DNA of 64,000 nucleotides, from the NCBI GenBank assembly GCA_046233135.1, contig JBJXHN010000006.1, positions 310,001-374,000 on the forward strand. Direction: 5' to 3'. The notes beneath the pieces are model-generated. The model had not been told where the DNA came from. It searched no databases and saw only the letters and a list, made by a program, of their open reading frames with translations. The translations under genes and the position numbers were made by a program. Within the stretch, counting starts at the first letter, position 1, and every line of letters begins with the position of its first letter. Source of the DNA: JBJXHN01 sp046233135. Its GTDB lineage: Bacteria; Pseudomonadota; Alphaproteobacteria; Rhodospirillales; Rhodospirillaceae. Shown piece after piece: positions 8,952 through 17,302 of this stretch.

Positions 8952-11039
8952 ATGGGTCCGATGACTGGTGTGTTGCGCATGGGGGGCCTGCTGGTGGTGT
9001 GGGTCGGGATCCTCGGGGCTGCGTTGTGTGGTCTGGCCGGGGTGTCCCTGGCCGATCCCTTGCCGGTGGTCGGAACCGACGGCCAGCCGGTGCACGGGCT
9101 TTATCGCCGCATTCTGACGCGCCCCGGTGCCAATCTGGAGTCGGCCGCAGGGAGCAGCGGCGGGGCTGTGGCCCCCAGTTTTTCGGTCTTCTACGTCTTC
9201 GCCGAGCAGGAAGCCGGTGGTGGGTCCTGGCTGCAGGTGGGACCAGGGCGTGATCAGGAGCCGACAGCCTGGGTTCAGGCCGATATGACCGTTCCCTGGA
9301 ACCACATGATCACGCTGTCCTTCAACCTGCGGCCGGATCGCTCCAAGGTTCTGTTCTTCGAGGATAAAAGCCACCTGGAGCCGCTGTTGCGCTCTGCCGA
9401 CCGGGCGGAGGCGGCGCGATCCTTGCTCGCAGCCCAGGCCGCAGGACAGGCGCCGGCGGACAGCGGCCTGGTGGCTGTGGAACCGGAGACGGTTAGCGAC
9501 TTCGCTTCGGAATTTTACTTGCTGCCCGTGCTTGAGGCCTCTGCCGTGCGATTGCGCGGTGCCCGGCGGGGCCTGACCCCCACTCTGGTCGAAGTTGCCT
9601 CGCTGACCGATCCGGGGCAGGAGGAGGAGGCTGCGCCGACCCCCAGCCCAGGTGCAGCGGCGGACACCTTGCGGGCCGGGGTGGTCTTTGTTGTCGATAC
9701 AACCCTGTCCATGCAGCCCTATATCGACCGCACCCGTCAGGCGGTGGAGACCTTATTCAAGGAGCTGGAACGCTCGGTGGCCGGCAAGCAGATGTCGTTC
9801 GGTCTGGTCGGCTACCGCGATAGTCTGGAAGGCCACCCGGGTGTGGATTATGTGGCCCGCACCTTCCATCCTCTGGAGCCGGCGTTCGACCGCGCGGGTT
9901 TCTTGAATGCCCTGAAGGGAATGCGGGCGTCTCAGGTGTCCACGACGGGGTTTGCCGAGGACGCCATCGCCGGTGTGACCGAAGCCCTGCGTCAGCCCGG
10001 CTGGTCGGCTTTCGATGCCCGTTTCGTGATTCTGGTCACCGATGCCCCCTTGCGGGATGGCACGGATCCTCTGTCCTCCACCGGCCAGGATATGGCCGAT
10101 ATCGCCGCCAGCGCGTCGGCGGAGGACAAGGCCACGGCCATTTTCACCATCTATCTGAACACCCCGGCCGGACGACAGGAAGCAGGTATTGCGACCGGTC
10201 AGTATCAGGTCCTCACTCAATTCGGACCGGATCGGCAGCCGCTGCTGTTCACTGTGGAGGATGGGTCCGTTGAGGCCTTCGGCCGTCAGGTGGAAAACCT
10301 GACGGGACGGATCTTCGAGATTGTCACGGCCCTGGATAAGGTTCGCCAAGTTGCAGCAGGGGCGACCGGTGGCGAAAGTGCTCCGGCGTCTCCCTCACCG
10401 CCGGTGGTGGCAGAGGGGCGGTCGGAGATCGATGCAGCGGTGGATTCCGTAATGGAGGTCATGCGTCTGGTCTGGTTGCGGCGCACGGCCGGCGAGGCAG
10501 CCCCCAGCTTCTTCCGCGCCTGGGCGATGGACTTTGATCCCACCGACCCTTTGCTGCGGAAGTCCTTCGATATCAATGTTCTGCTGACCCGTAACCAGCT
10601 GAATGACCTCTATCAGGCGCTGGATGCCATGGCCCAGGTGGCGACCAGCCAGATCGATGGAGATACGGACAGCTTCATTACCCAGTTGCGGGCGGTGGTG
10701 GCCCGGGCGCAGACCGATCCCACGACCCTGGGCTCTCTGGATCCCTCGACGACGTCTGGAAGCGAGGGGGGGAGAGATGCGGAGTCCGTCGACGAACTGG
10801 GGGACTTGGTGGACGGTTACATCCGCTTCCTGCCCTATGAAAGTCCCATTCTGACTATTCCTGCGGCTGATCTGCGTAATCGGGAAGCCAGTTTCTACAG
10901 CGATCTGTTGCTGAAAATTCGCAGCCGCATGCGGTTTTACGAACAATTTGTCGCCGATGTGGATCGCTGGGTGAAGCTCAACCCAGATGCATCGGATGCG
11001 GAGAAGGTTTACCCGGTGCCGATCGATTTGCTGCCGTAG
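8952..11039 (+). CDS. Exported von Willebrand factor A protein, PpkA-periplasmic-domain-like
   Basis: The 695-residue product has a signal peptide or N-terminal anchor (about 9-35, cleavage likely after VSLA). The N-domain (40-150) carries 'LYRRILTRPGANL' and an 'FSVFYVFAEQ' strand, and a VWA domain follows with the MIDAS motif D249-T-T-L-S253 and 'FGLVGYRDS'. From memory, this pairing and these phrases match the C-terminal, periplasmic half of PpkA, the Thr kinase that senses through TagQRST in the H1 type VI secretion pathway. The kinase domain is absent. A helical C-terminal region (about 480-695) completes the chain. The ABC ATPase gene starts 9 bases downstream. ATG 8952 is used; ATG 8961 is possible. 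It probably works in the periplasm, binding a metal-dependent ligand. Confidence 0.75.
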   Translation: MGPMTGVLRMGGLLVVWVGILGAALCGLAGVSLADPLPVVGTDGQPVHGLYRRILTRPGANLESAAGSSGGAVAPSFSVFYVFAEQEAGGGSWLQVGPGRDQEPTAWVQADMTVPWNHMITLSFNLRPDRSKVLFFEDKSHLEPLLRSADRAEAARSLLAAQAAGQAPADSGLVAVEPETVSDFASEFYLLPVLEASAVRLRGARRGLTPTLVEVASLTDPGQEEEAAPTPSPGAAADTLRAGVVFVVDTTLSMQPYIDRTRQAVETLFKELERSVAGKQMSFGLVGYRDSLEGHPGVDYVARTFHPLEPAFDRAGFLNALKGMRASQVSTTGFAEDAIAGVTEALRQPGWSAFDARFVILVTDAPLRDGTDPLSSTGQDMADIAASASAEDKATAIFTIYLNTPAGRQEAGIATGQYQVLTQFGPDRQPLLFTVEDGSVEAFGRQVENLTGRIFEIVTALDKVRQVAAGATGGESAPASPSPPVVAEGRSEIDAAVDSVMEVMRLVWLRRTAGEAAPSFFRAWAMDFDPTDPLLRKSFDINVLLTRNQLNDLYQALDAMAQVATSQIDGDTDSFITQLRAVVARAQTDPTTLGSLDPSTTSGSEGGRDAESVDELGDLVDGYIRFLPYESPILTIPAADLRNREASFYSDLLLKIRSRMRFYEQFVADVDRWVKLNPDASDAEKVYPVPIDLLP

Positions 11040-11048
11040 GAGCGCTGA

Positions 11049-11897
11049 GTGGTAACCGAAGGGGGGCGACAGGGGGCTGGGGTGCCGTCGGGTGTATCGG
11101 AAAGGGGCGAACCGGAAAGCGGCGCGGCGACTCCGGCACCCGTCGCGACCCCGGCAACGGTCATGGCGCTGACCGATGTCCGCCTGTTGCGTATTGACGG
11201 TCGACGGCGGTTTACCCTGTGGGTTCCCATGTTCACCTTGGCCCAGGGGGAACGGGTGGCCCTGCTGGGACGCAGCGGCAGCGGCAAAAGTTCGTTCATC
11301 GAACTGATCGCCTGCGCCCGTGCCCCGACCAAGGCGGCGCTGTTCAAGGTCCGCCCGGCACCCGGCGACACGCCGGTCAATGTCCGGGATGCCTGGGAAA
11401 AGGGTGAGGAAAGCCGCCTCACACGATTGCGGGCGACGGCGTTCGGTTACGTGCAGCAAAGTGGCGGCTTGCTCGATTTTCTGACGGTCCGGGAAAATAT
11501 CGCTCTGACCCAGACCTTGGCGGGGCGTCGGGATCCGCAACGCCTGGAGTCCCTTGCCGAACGCTTGGGAATCACCGCCCTGCTGGACCAGCGCCCCCGG
11601 AAATTGTCGGGGGGAGAGCGGCAGCGGGCCGTGATCGCCCGGGCTCTGGCCCATCGTCCGGCGATTCTGGTCGCCGATGAACCGACGGCCTCCCTCGATT
11701 CTCAGAACGCCGAAGGTGTGATGACCCTGCTTTGCGAACTGGCAGCCGTGGAGGGCATCCCCCTGGTGCTGGCCACCCATGACGCCGATCTGGTGGAAAC
11801 CTTCGGTTTCGAGGCGGTTCGCGTCCGAGAAGCTGCGGATGAAGAAAGTGGAGATCGCGGTTCTGTGTTGGAGCGGCACATATCTTCCGTTGACTGA
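11049..11897 (+). CDS. ABC transporter ATP-binding protein, TagT-like
   Basis: The 282-residue ATPase has a Walker A (LLGRSGSGKSS), a Q-loop in 'FGYVQQSGG', the signature LSGGERQRAV and a Walker B 'ILVADEPTASLD', followed by the H-loop 'LATHDAD'. It belongs to the MacB/LolD-type branch that partners FtsX-fold permeases. The GTG start has a good AGGAG 6 bases upstream; an ATG at 11163 lacks a ribosome site but would remove a 38-residue Pro/Ala/Gly-rich leader. The likely partner permease lies at 16067, behind two inserted RTX genes. With the VWA and FGE-domain neighbours, the set resembles TagR-TagS-TagT-PpkA of type VI post-translational control, so it may act in signalling, not bulk transport. 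Confidence 0.85.
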   Translation: MVTEGGRQGAGVPSGVSERGEPESGAATPAPVATPATVMALTDVRLLRIDGRRRFTLWVPMFTLAQGERVALLGRSGSGKSSFIELIACARAPTKAALFKVRPAPGDTPVNVRDAWEKGEESRLTRLRATAFGYVQQSGGLLDFLTVRENIALTQTLAGRRDPQRLESLAERLGITALLDQRPRKLSGGERQRAVIARALAHRPAILVADEPTASLDSQNAEGVMTLLCELAAVEGIPLVLATHDADLVETFGFEAVRVREAADEESGDRGSVLERHISSVD

Positions 11898-12140
11898 TGT
11901 ATGGCAATTGCGGTGATTTGTTCTCTTTTTCCGCGATCAAATATTATATTTCTCGGTTATCGCTAGTTTTTCTTGACCATAACGAGCTTCTGCTTAAGGT
12001 GTATGTGTGGCAGGGTTTAGCACTCATAAATAGTGCAGCGTTCCTGGCTATATGTGTTTGGATCGGGTCACGAAGGCCTAAATGCGCGCAAGGCGTATGG
12101 GGCGGGAAAGCTCGTGATCCGACGGAATGGAGTGCAACCG
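11898..12140 (+). other. AT-rich intergenic leader before the first RTX gene
   Basis: About 240 bases with no convincing gene. The first half is clearly richer in A and T than the rest of the window and contains TTGACC at 11973-11978 as a possible -35 element, but no good -10 box at standard spacing. A separate RTX promoter is likely here. A GGAG at 12129-12132 serves the RTX start at 12141. Confidence 0.4.
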
Positions 12141-14018
12141 ATGGCAGACACCCCTAACGTTCCTTCATGGTTCCAAAGTTACTTGCCGACGTGGTGGCCT
12201 GTCTCCCCGTCGGCTGCGGCTGTTTCTTCATACAGCAGCGGTTCGAATATGGTCCTTACGGGGTCCGGTTATGGAGATACCCTGTTCGAGAGTAATCGTT
12301 CCTTCGGGAATGTCAGTTTTTATGGGTATGGGGGAGATGATTATATCGGTCTTGCGACCGGTGCCTCCGGGAGCAGAAGCAGTAACGCCTACTATTATGG
12401 TGGACCCGGTGATGACTTTTATTTCTCGGAACACCGCGGTGATACGATTGTAGAATACGCAAACCAGGGGAACGACACCCTATGGATGAACGAGGAGCGA
12501 TCTTCCGGCGGCACGGCATCGTCGACCCAAACCTACGAAGCCTGGTACACGCCAAGTAATGTGGAAAACGTTATTGTCGATGGTTCCGTCTATTCCATGG
12601 CGGGGAACGATCTTAATAACGTAATCGTTATCACTTCCGATAAGCCGGAGGCGGTGCGGCAAAACTCCACCGATGGCGACGGCATTCACGATATGCTGAT
12701 TTATGCCGGAGGTGGGAATGACATCATTGGCAGCCACATTTCCTATAGTCTGATCGACGGTGGGGCGGGGACGGACACCTATCGTGTATCCGGTCTGCGC
12801 TCTCAATACGCTTTGTCCGATGTAAATGGCTACGTCACCATCGCTGATCAGGTCAGCGGCCGGGACGGGACGGACGATCTGTATAATGTGGAACGGGTCT
12901 ACTTTATCGACAGGCTGACCGCCATCGGCTCCAGCGTCGACGATACCCTGATGGCCGGTGATGATGTTACGGAGTTTTGGGGCGGCAAGGGGATTGATGC
13001 CGTTTCCTACGCCAATACCGGTTCGGTGGACATCGACCTGTCGTTCCCTGTGGGCCGGGGCGGGGCGGCTTCGGGCCATATCTACGACAGTATCGAGATG
13101 TTCATCGGCTCGAACAGCGGCGACCTGATGACGGGCGCTGGCGGCAGCGACAAGCTGTTGGGGGGCGGTGGCCGGGATCTGATCCGCGGCTACGGAGACA
13201 GTGACCTGCTTGGCGGTGGTCTGGGCAAGGACAGCATCTACGGCGGAGACGGCGACGACGGCCTGGATGGTGGCGCGGACGACGATGTTCTGTATGGCGA
13301 TGATGGCAAGGACATCCTGGTCGGTGATGATGGCAGCGATCTGCTGGTTGGGGGCCGGGGGGACGACACCCTGATGGGGGGCTCCGACGGCGACGTGATC
13401 TACGGGAACGAAGGGGATGACCTTCTGGGCGGTGGCGGTGGTTTCGACTTGCTGGTCGGAGAAGATGGCGATGATGGTATGGACGGCGGCGCGGGCGACG
13501 ACATTCTGTATGGCTACGATGGCAAGGACACCCTGATCGGCGACCAAGGGGAAGACTTGCTGCTTGGCGGCTCCGGGGATGACATCCTGAGCGGCGGTGA
13601 CGATGGCGACGTTCTGAACGGTGAAAGCGGTAACGACCTCCTGGGGGGAGGAAACGGCGCCGACCTGCTGCGTGGCGGATACGGGAACGACGGCCTGGAC
13701 GGCGGCGGGGGCAACGACACTCTGTACGGCGGAGAGGGGAACGATACCCTGGATGGCGACTACGGCGACGACCAGCTGTTCGGCGGCGGAGGGGCGGATG
13801 TGTTTCGCTTCAGCGTCATCGATGGCGGTACCGATATCATTTACGACTTCACCGTTGGCGTTGATCGTATTTCCCTGCTGATGGGGAAATCCGTGTCCGA
13901 AGCTTTGGCCGGGAAGACCATCATTGACGGGGGCAGCACGATCTTTGATTTGGGCAACGACACGAAGATTTTGATTCTCGGCGCGGCCGGCGCATCGGAA
14001 GACTGGTTCCTGACATAA
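12141..14018 (+). CDS. RTX calcium-binding protein 1, probably type I secreted
   Basis: The 625-residue protein is chosen to start at ATG 12141 because it has GGAG at -8 and because its first residues, MADTPNVPSWFQSYLPTWW, are repeated at the start of the next gene. Residues about 20-330 form a beta-rich region with scattered GGxGND-type motifs; no protease, lipase or haemolysin catalytic motif was seen. I count 25 consecutive nonapeptides of the GGxGxDxLx type (about 331-555), followed by a 70-residue C-terminal region (GADVFRFS, DRISLL, ending DWFLT), typical of type I secretion targets. There is no Sec signal, as expected. The protein should fold on calcium binding outside the cell. No type I secretion genes are in the window. 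It contains an internal 216-bp duplication (13242-13673). Confidence 0.85.
   Translation: MADTPNVPSWFQSYLPTWWPVSPSAAAVSSYSSGSNMVLTGSGYGDTLFESNRSFGNVSFYGYGGDDYIGLATGASGSRSSNAYYYGGPGDDFYFSEHRGDTIVEYANQGNDTLWMNEERSSGGTASSTQTYEAWYTPSNVENVIVDGSVYSMAGNDLNNVIVITSDKPEAVRQNSTDGDGIHDMLIYAGGGNDIIGSHISYSLIDGGAGTDTYRVSGLRSQYALSDVNGYVTIADQVSGRDGTDDLYNVERVYFIDRLTAIGSSVDDTLMAGDDVTEFWGGKGIDAVSYANTGSVDIDLSFPVGRGGAASGHIYDSIEMFIGSNSGDLMTGAGGSDKLLGGGGRDLIRGYGDSDLLGGGLGKDSIYGGDGDDGLDGGADDDVLYGDDGKDILVGDDGSDLLVGGRGDDTLMGGSDGDVIYGNEGDDLLGGGGGFDLLVGEDGDDGMDGGAGDDILYGYDGKDTLIGDQGEDLLLGGSGDDILSGGDDGDVLNGESGNDLLGGGNGADLLRGGYGNDGLDGGGGNDTLYGGEGNDTLDGDYGDDQLFGGGGADVFRFSVIDGGTDIIYDFTVGVDRISLLMGKSVSEALAGKTIIDGGSTIFDLGNDTKILILGAAGASEDWFLT
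13242..13673 (+). repeat. Tandem duplication of an eight-nonapeptide RTX block
   Basis: Two adjacent 216-bp in-frame blocks (13242-13457 and 13458-13673) each encode eight nonapeptides with matching order of side chains: for example GGDGDDGLD/GEDGDDGMD, GDDGKDILV/GYDGKDTLI and GGSDGDVIY/GGDDGDVLN. The neighbouring RTX gene has only one such block, which explains nearly all of the 71-residue length difference between the two proteins. Confidence 0.8.
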
Positions 14019-14044
14019 GGTTTGGTATTGTCTAATCTGGATGT

Positions 14045-14062
14045 CCCCGAAGGTTGTCGGGG
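14045..14062 (+). terminator. Small hairpin after the first RTX gene
   Basis: CCCCGA and TCGGGG form a 6-bp stem with a 6-base loop, 26 bases after the RTX stop. There is no T-run. It could be a weak terminator or a 3'-end stabiliser. The rest of the 215-base gap up to 14234 shows no gene; a GGAG at 14220-14223 serves the next start. Confidence 0.3.
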
Positions 14063-14233
14063 GCGACTGGATCAGGAACGCATGGCTTCGGCAAGCGTTT
14101 CTGGGTTGCAGTGCGCTTGGGGGCGAGCGCGGCTGCGCCCTTGTGTCCCTCGTCCGGACCATACACATCCGAAATGCCCCAGATACGGCGGGCCGGGAAG
14201 TTGTAGGGTTCGGCGGATCGGAGAATATGTTTG

Positions 14234-15898
14234 ATGGCCGATACACCGAGCGTACCTTCCTGGTTTGAAGCTTACCTGCCCAGTTGGTGGTCTTCCCCAC
14301 CCGCTGATGTGACCACCGAGCCAGAGGTCTCGTCCGGCGAGTCACCCAGCTGGACTTGGACCGGGACATCTGCGAGCGAAACAATATTCGCTGGCTACAA
14401 TATCAGCGGATATAGCGTTTATGGGCTGGAGGGGGATGATTATATCGGTATCGCCAGATCACCGATAACCCTACCTGACGAATATTCTATTTACTATGGC
14501 GGAGCCGGAAACGACTTCTATCGCGCCCAATACAGGGGTGATACCGTCGTGGAAGACGCCGATTCCGGCAATGATACGCTGTGGATTGCCGAGACACTGG
14601 ACTATGACGGACGGACACCCAACCAGGACTTCTCCACGTGGTTTCTGGCCGCCAATGTGGAAAACGTCATTGTTGACGGATCCGTCTATTCTGTCGGTGG
14701 CAACGATCTGGACAACGTGATTGCCATCAGTTCCGATAAGCCGGAAGTGGTGCGTAAGTACGCAACCGACGGTGATGGCGTTCATGATCTTCAGATCTTT
14801 GCCGGCGCCGGGAACGACATCATCGGCAGCCATATTTCCAACAGCCTCGTCGACGGCGGAGACGGCACCGATACCTATCGGGCGACCGGTGCACGATCTG
14901 AGTACGCCCTGACGGACGCAGGCGACTACGTGTCCATTAATGATCAGGTCAGTGGCCGGGATCAGACGGACGATCTGTACAATGTGGAGCGTGTGCAGTT
15001 CACCGATGGTCTGGTTGCCTTGGGGACCAGCGGCAATGACAGTTTCTCGCCCGGGTCGAACGTCACCGAATTCTGGGGCGGCGATGGAACCGACACCGTG
15101 TCCTATGCCGGCAGTGAGGCGGTCAACATCGATGCAGGCAGCTTGGTCGGTCTGGGAGGCGGTGCCCTCGGTCATGTCTATGACAGCATCGAGATCTATA
15201 CGGGGTCCGATGAAGGGGACATTATTACCGGCGGCGACGCCAACGACACCCTGCTGGGTGGCGGCGGGCAGGACCTGATCCGGGGCATTGGCGGCAGCGA
15301 TCTTCTAGGCGGTGGCCTGGGCAATGACACCCTGTATGGCGGCGCCGGCAACGACGGTCTGGACGGCGGCGAGGGCAGCGACATCCTGTATGGCGAGGAT
15401 GGCGCGGATATCCTGGTCGGCGACGAGGGCGACGACTGGCTGGTGGGCGGTCTGGGCAATGATACCCTGACCGGCGGCGCCGAAGGCGACGTCCTGGACG
15501 GTGACGACGGCAGCGACCTGTTGGGTGGCGGTGACGGCAACGACTGGCTGCGCGGCGGCGACGGTGATGACGGTCTGGACGGGGGCACGGGGCGCGACAC
15601 TCTGGTCGGTGGGGCCGGGAACGATACGCTCGACGGCGACCTCGGGTCCGACTATCTGTTTGGTGGCGACGGGGCGGACGTGTTCCGCTTCGGTGTGACC
15701 GACGGCGGAGTCGATACCATTTACGATTTCACCGTCGGCACCGACCATATCTCCCTGACAACCGGCATGTCGGCGTCCGAAGCGCTGGCTGGCTCTGTTG
15801 TCACCGACGGGGGCAGTACGATCTTTTTCCTAGGCAATGACACTCAGGTCTCGGTATTGGGATTGAGCGGCGCGACGGAAGACTGGTTTCTGACATGA
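14234..15898 (+). CDS. RTX calcium-binding protein 2, paralogue of the preceding gene
   Basis: The 554-residue protein shares the whole plan of its neighbour: the leader MADTPSVPSWFEAYLPSWW, a beta-rich N-terminal half with the same phrases (NVENVIVDGSVYS, DQVSGRD, DDLYNVERV), an RTX array and the same C-terminal end (EDWFLT). I count 17 nonapeptides (about 325-480) against 25 in the first copy. ATG 14234 is preferred over a TTG one codon upstream because of the leader match; GGAG lies 10 bases upstream. No catalytic domain was found. The pair arose by gene duplication and then diverged at many third positions, so the duplication is not very recent. A calcium-binding surface or exported matrix protein is the safest description. 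Confidence 0.85.
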   Translation: MADTPSVPSWFEAYLPSWWSSPPADVTTEPEVSSGESPSWTWTGTSASETIFAGYNISGYSVYGLEGDDYIGIARSPITLPDEYSIYYGGAGNDFYRAQYRGDTVVEDADSGNDTLWIAETLDYDGRTPNQDFSTWFLAANVENVIVDGSVYSVGGNDLDNVIAISSDKPEVVRKYATDGDGVHDLQIFAGAGNDIIGSHISNSLVDGGDGTDTYRATGARSEYALTDAGDYVSINDQVSGRDQTDDLYNVERVQFTDGLVALGTSGNDSFSPGSNVTEFWGGDGTDTVSYAGSEAVNIDAGSLVGLGGGALGHVYDSIEIYTGSDEGDIITGGDANDTLLGGGGQDLIRGIGGSDLLGGGLGNDTLYGGAGNDGLDGGEGSDILYGEDGADILVGDEGDDWLVGGLGNDTLTGGAEGDVLDGDDGSDLLGGGDGNDWLRGGDGDDGLDGGTGRDTLVGGAGNDTLDGDLGSDYLFGGDGADVFRFGVTDGGVDTIYDFTVGTDHISLTTGMSASEALAGSVVTDGGSTIFFLGNDTQVSVLGLSGATEDWFLT

Positions 15899-15945
15899 TC
15901 CTTGGATGGCGCATCCCGCGATCCCCCGGCTCCCTGGAGCATTGT

Positions 15946-16036
15946 GCGCAAAAGTGGCAACCGGTTTTGCGCGAAGACAATGCGACAAAACAAAAGCCTA
16001 TCGCGGGATGACCGATTCCACGAAGACCCATCCCGC
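15946..16036 (+). repeat. Dispersed palindromic repeat element (copy A), two hairpins
   Basis: Hairpin 1 has arms GCGCAAAA (15946-15953) and TTTTGCGC (15965-15972). Hairpin 2 has arms GCGGGATG (16003-16010) and CATCCCGC (16029-16036). The sequence resembles REP-like elements I know from many alphaproteobacterial genomes. It lies between the second RTX gene and the permease gene, where it may end RTX transcription or protect the 3' end. It shares a 19-base core with the element at 20155-20319, in the opposite orientation. Confidence 0.7.
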
Positions 16037-16066
16037 TTTAGAAGGGGCGGTGGTTGGGGATGTGCC

Positions 16067-17302
16067 ATGAGCCGGGCCGGCGCGGGCGGGGGGGCCGTCG
16101 TCGGCCTGATGCTGGGGCTGCGGGAGTTGTGGCGTGGCCCCTCTGTCCTGATCACCCAGGTGGTGGCCGTTGCCGCCCTTTTGGCGCCGCTGCTGCTGCT
16201 CTATTCCCTGCGTTACGGCATCGTTACCACCCTGACCGACGATCTGGTGCGCAACCCGGCCAACCGGCAGATTGTCGCCGTGCGCCAGGGAATCTATCCC
16301 GAAAGCTTCTTCACCACCCTGCGCGCCGATCCCCGGGTCGGCTATGTGGTGCCCCATGCCACGCCCATTGCCCGCCAGATGGATTTCACCCCCGGCGACG
16401 ATCCGCTGGCCCCCGTGCAGCGGGGGACGGTGCTGGCCTCGGCCCGGGGCGACCCCTATCTGCCCGATCCCGGTGATCCGCCCAGCGCCAACGAACTGGC
16501 CCTGACCCGCTCCATGGCTGTGGGTATGGAGGTGGGGGTGGGGGATACGGTAACCCTGTGGAAGGATCGGGTGATCAACGGCCGGACGGAAACCCTGGCC
16601 CTGCCGCTCAAGGTCAGTGCGGTGGTCGATCCGGCAGTCTGGGACATCAAGGGAGCGCTGATCGCACCCGACACCCTGTGGATGGCGGAGATGTGGCAGG
16701 AGGGCTATGCCGTACCCTCTATCGGCTTTCACGAAGGTGCGAGTCTGCCGACGTTTCGGGAATACCGGAACTTCCGCCTGTTCGCCAAGGACCTGCCGGC
16801 GGTCCGGGGACTACTGGACAGCCTGTCGAGTCAGGGGATCGAAGTCCGGGCGCCGCGCCTCGCCGATTACGAGGCGATCCTGTCTCTCAACCGGACCCTC
16901 GGTCTGGTGTTTCTGTTGCTGGCTGCCACCGTGACTGTCGGTTTCCTGCTCAGCTTCGGGGCCAGTCAGTGGGCGGCGGTGGAACGGAAGCGCCATGCGT
17001 TGAGCATCCTGCGCCTGCATGGCTTGACCCGGACCCAGGCCGCCGTTCTGGCCCTGGGGCAGGGTATGGTGGTGGCGGCCGTGGGCTGGCTGCTGGCAGC
17101 CTGCGTTTCCTTGGGTGGCGCGCAGCTGCTGAATACCCTGCTGGGTCCGGCCTTGTCCCTGCCCGGCGCCGTCAGCCGTCTGGAGCCGCTGCATCTGCTG
17201 GCGGCCCTGGCGGTGACCGTGGGGATCGCACTTGCCGCTTCGGCTCTGGCGGCCTATCGCATCATCACCATCGAACCGGGAGAGGGGATCCGCAATGCCT
17301 GA
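16067..17302 (+). CDS. ABC transporter permease, FtsX/MacB type, TagS-like
   Basis: The 411-residue protein begins at ATG 16067, just after the palindromic repeat; an in-frame ATG at 15902 would translate through the repeat and is rejected. It has an N-terminal membrane helix (about 30-55), a large periplasmic domain (about 60-275) and three C-terminal helices (about 280-305, 325-355, 370-400), the FtsX-fold layout. The family works as a dimer with an ABC ATPase, most likely the one at 11049-11897. The next gene overlaps its stop by 8 bases and encodes an FGE-domain protein, as tagS and tagR are adjacent in type VI clusters. A role in passing a periplasmic or envelope signal is plausible; substrate export is the alternative. 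Confidence 0.8.
   Translation: MSRAGAGGGAVVGLMLGLRELWRGPSVLITQVVAVAALLAPLLLLYSLRYGIVTTLTDDLVRNPANRQIVAVRQGIYPESFFTTLRADPRVGYVVPHATPIARQMDFTPGDDPLAPVQRGTVLASARGDPYLPDPGDPPSANELALTRSMAVGMEVGVGDTVTLWKDRVINGRTETLALPLKVSAVVDPAVWDIKGALIAPDTLWMAEMWQEGYAVPSIGFHEGASLPTFREYRNFRLFAKDLPAVRGLLDSLSSQGIEVRAPRLADYEAILSLNRTLGLVFLLLAATVTVGFLLSFGASQWAAVERKRHALSILRLHGLTRTQAAVLALGQGMVVAAVGWLLAACVSLGGAQLLNTLLGPALSLPGAVSRLEPLHLLAALAVTVGIALAASALAAYRIITIEPGEGIRNA

Noticed and set aside
13100..13800. Short regular repeats that could suggest a CRISPR array
   Set aside because: The period is 27 bases in frame, with no unique spacers; it encodes RTX nonapeptides. The same holds for 15200-15680.
12480..14384. A 634-codon antisense frame across the first RTX gene
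   Set aside because: Its valine/alanine-rich repetitive product is just the complement of the RTX repeats, and the + strand protein has a full RTX design.
15902..16066. Upstream start for the permease giving 55 extra residues
   Set aside because: It would translate the palindromic repeat element and adds charged residues with no membrane or signal character.
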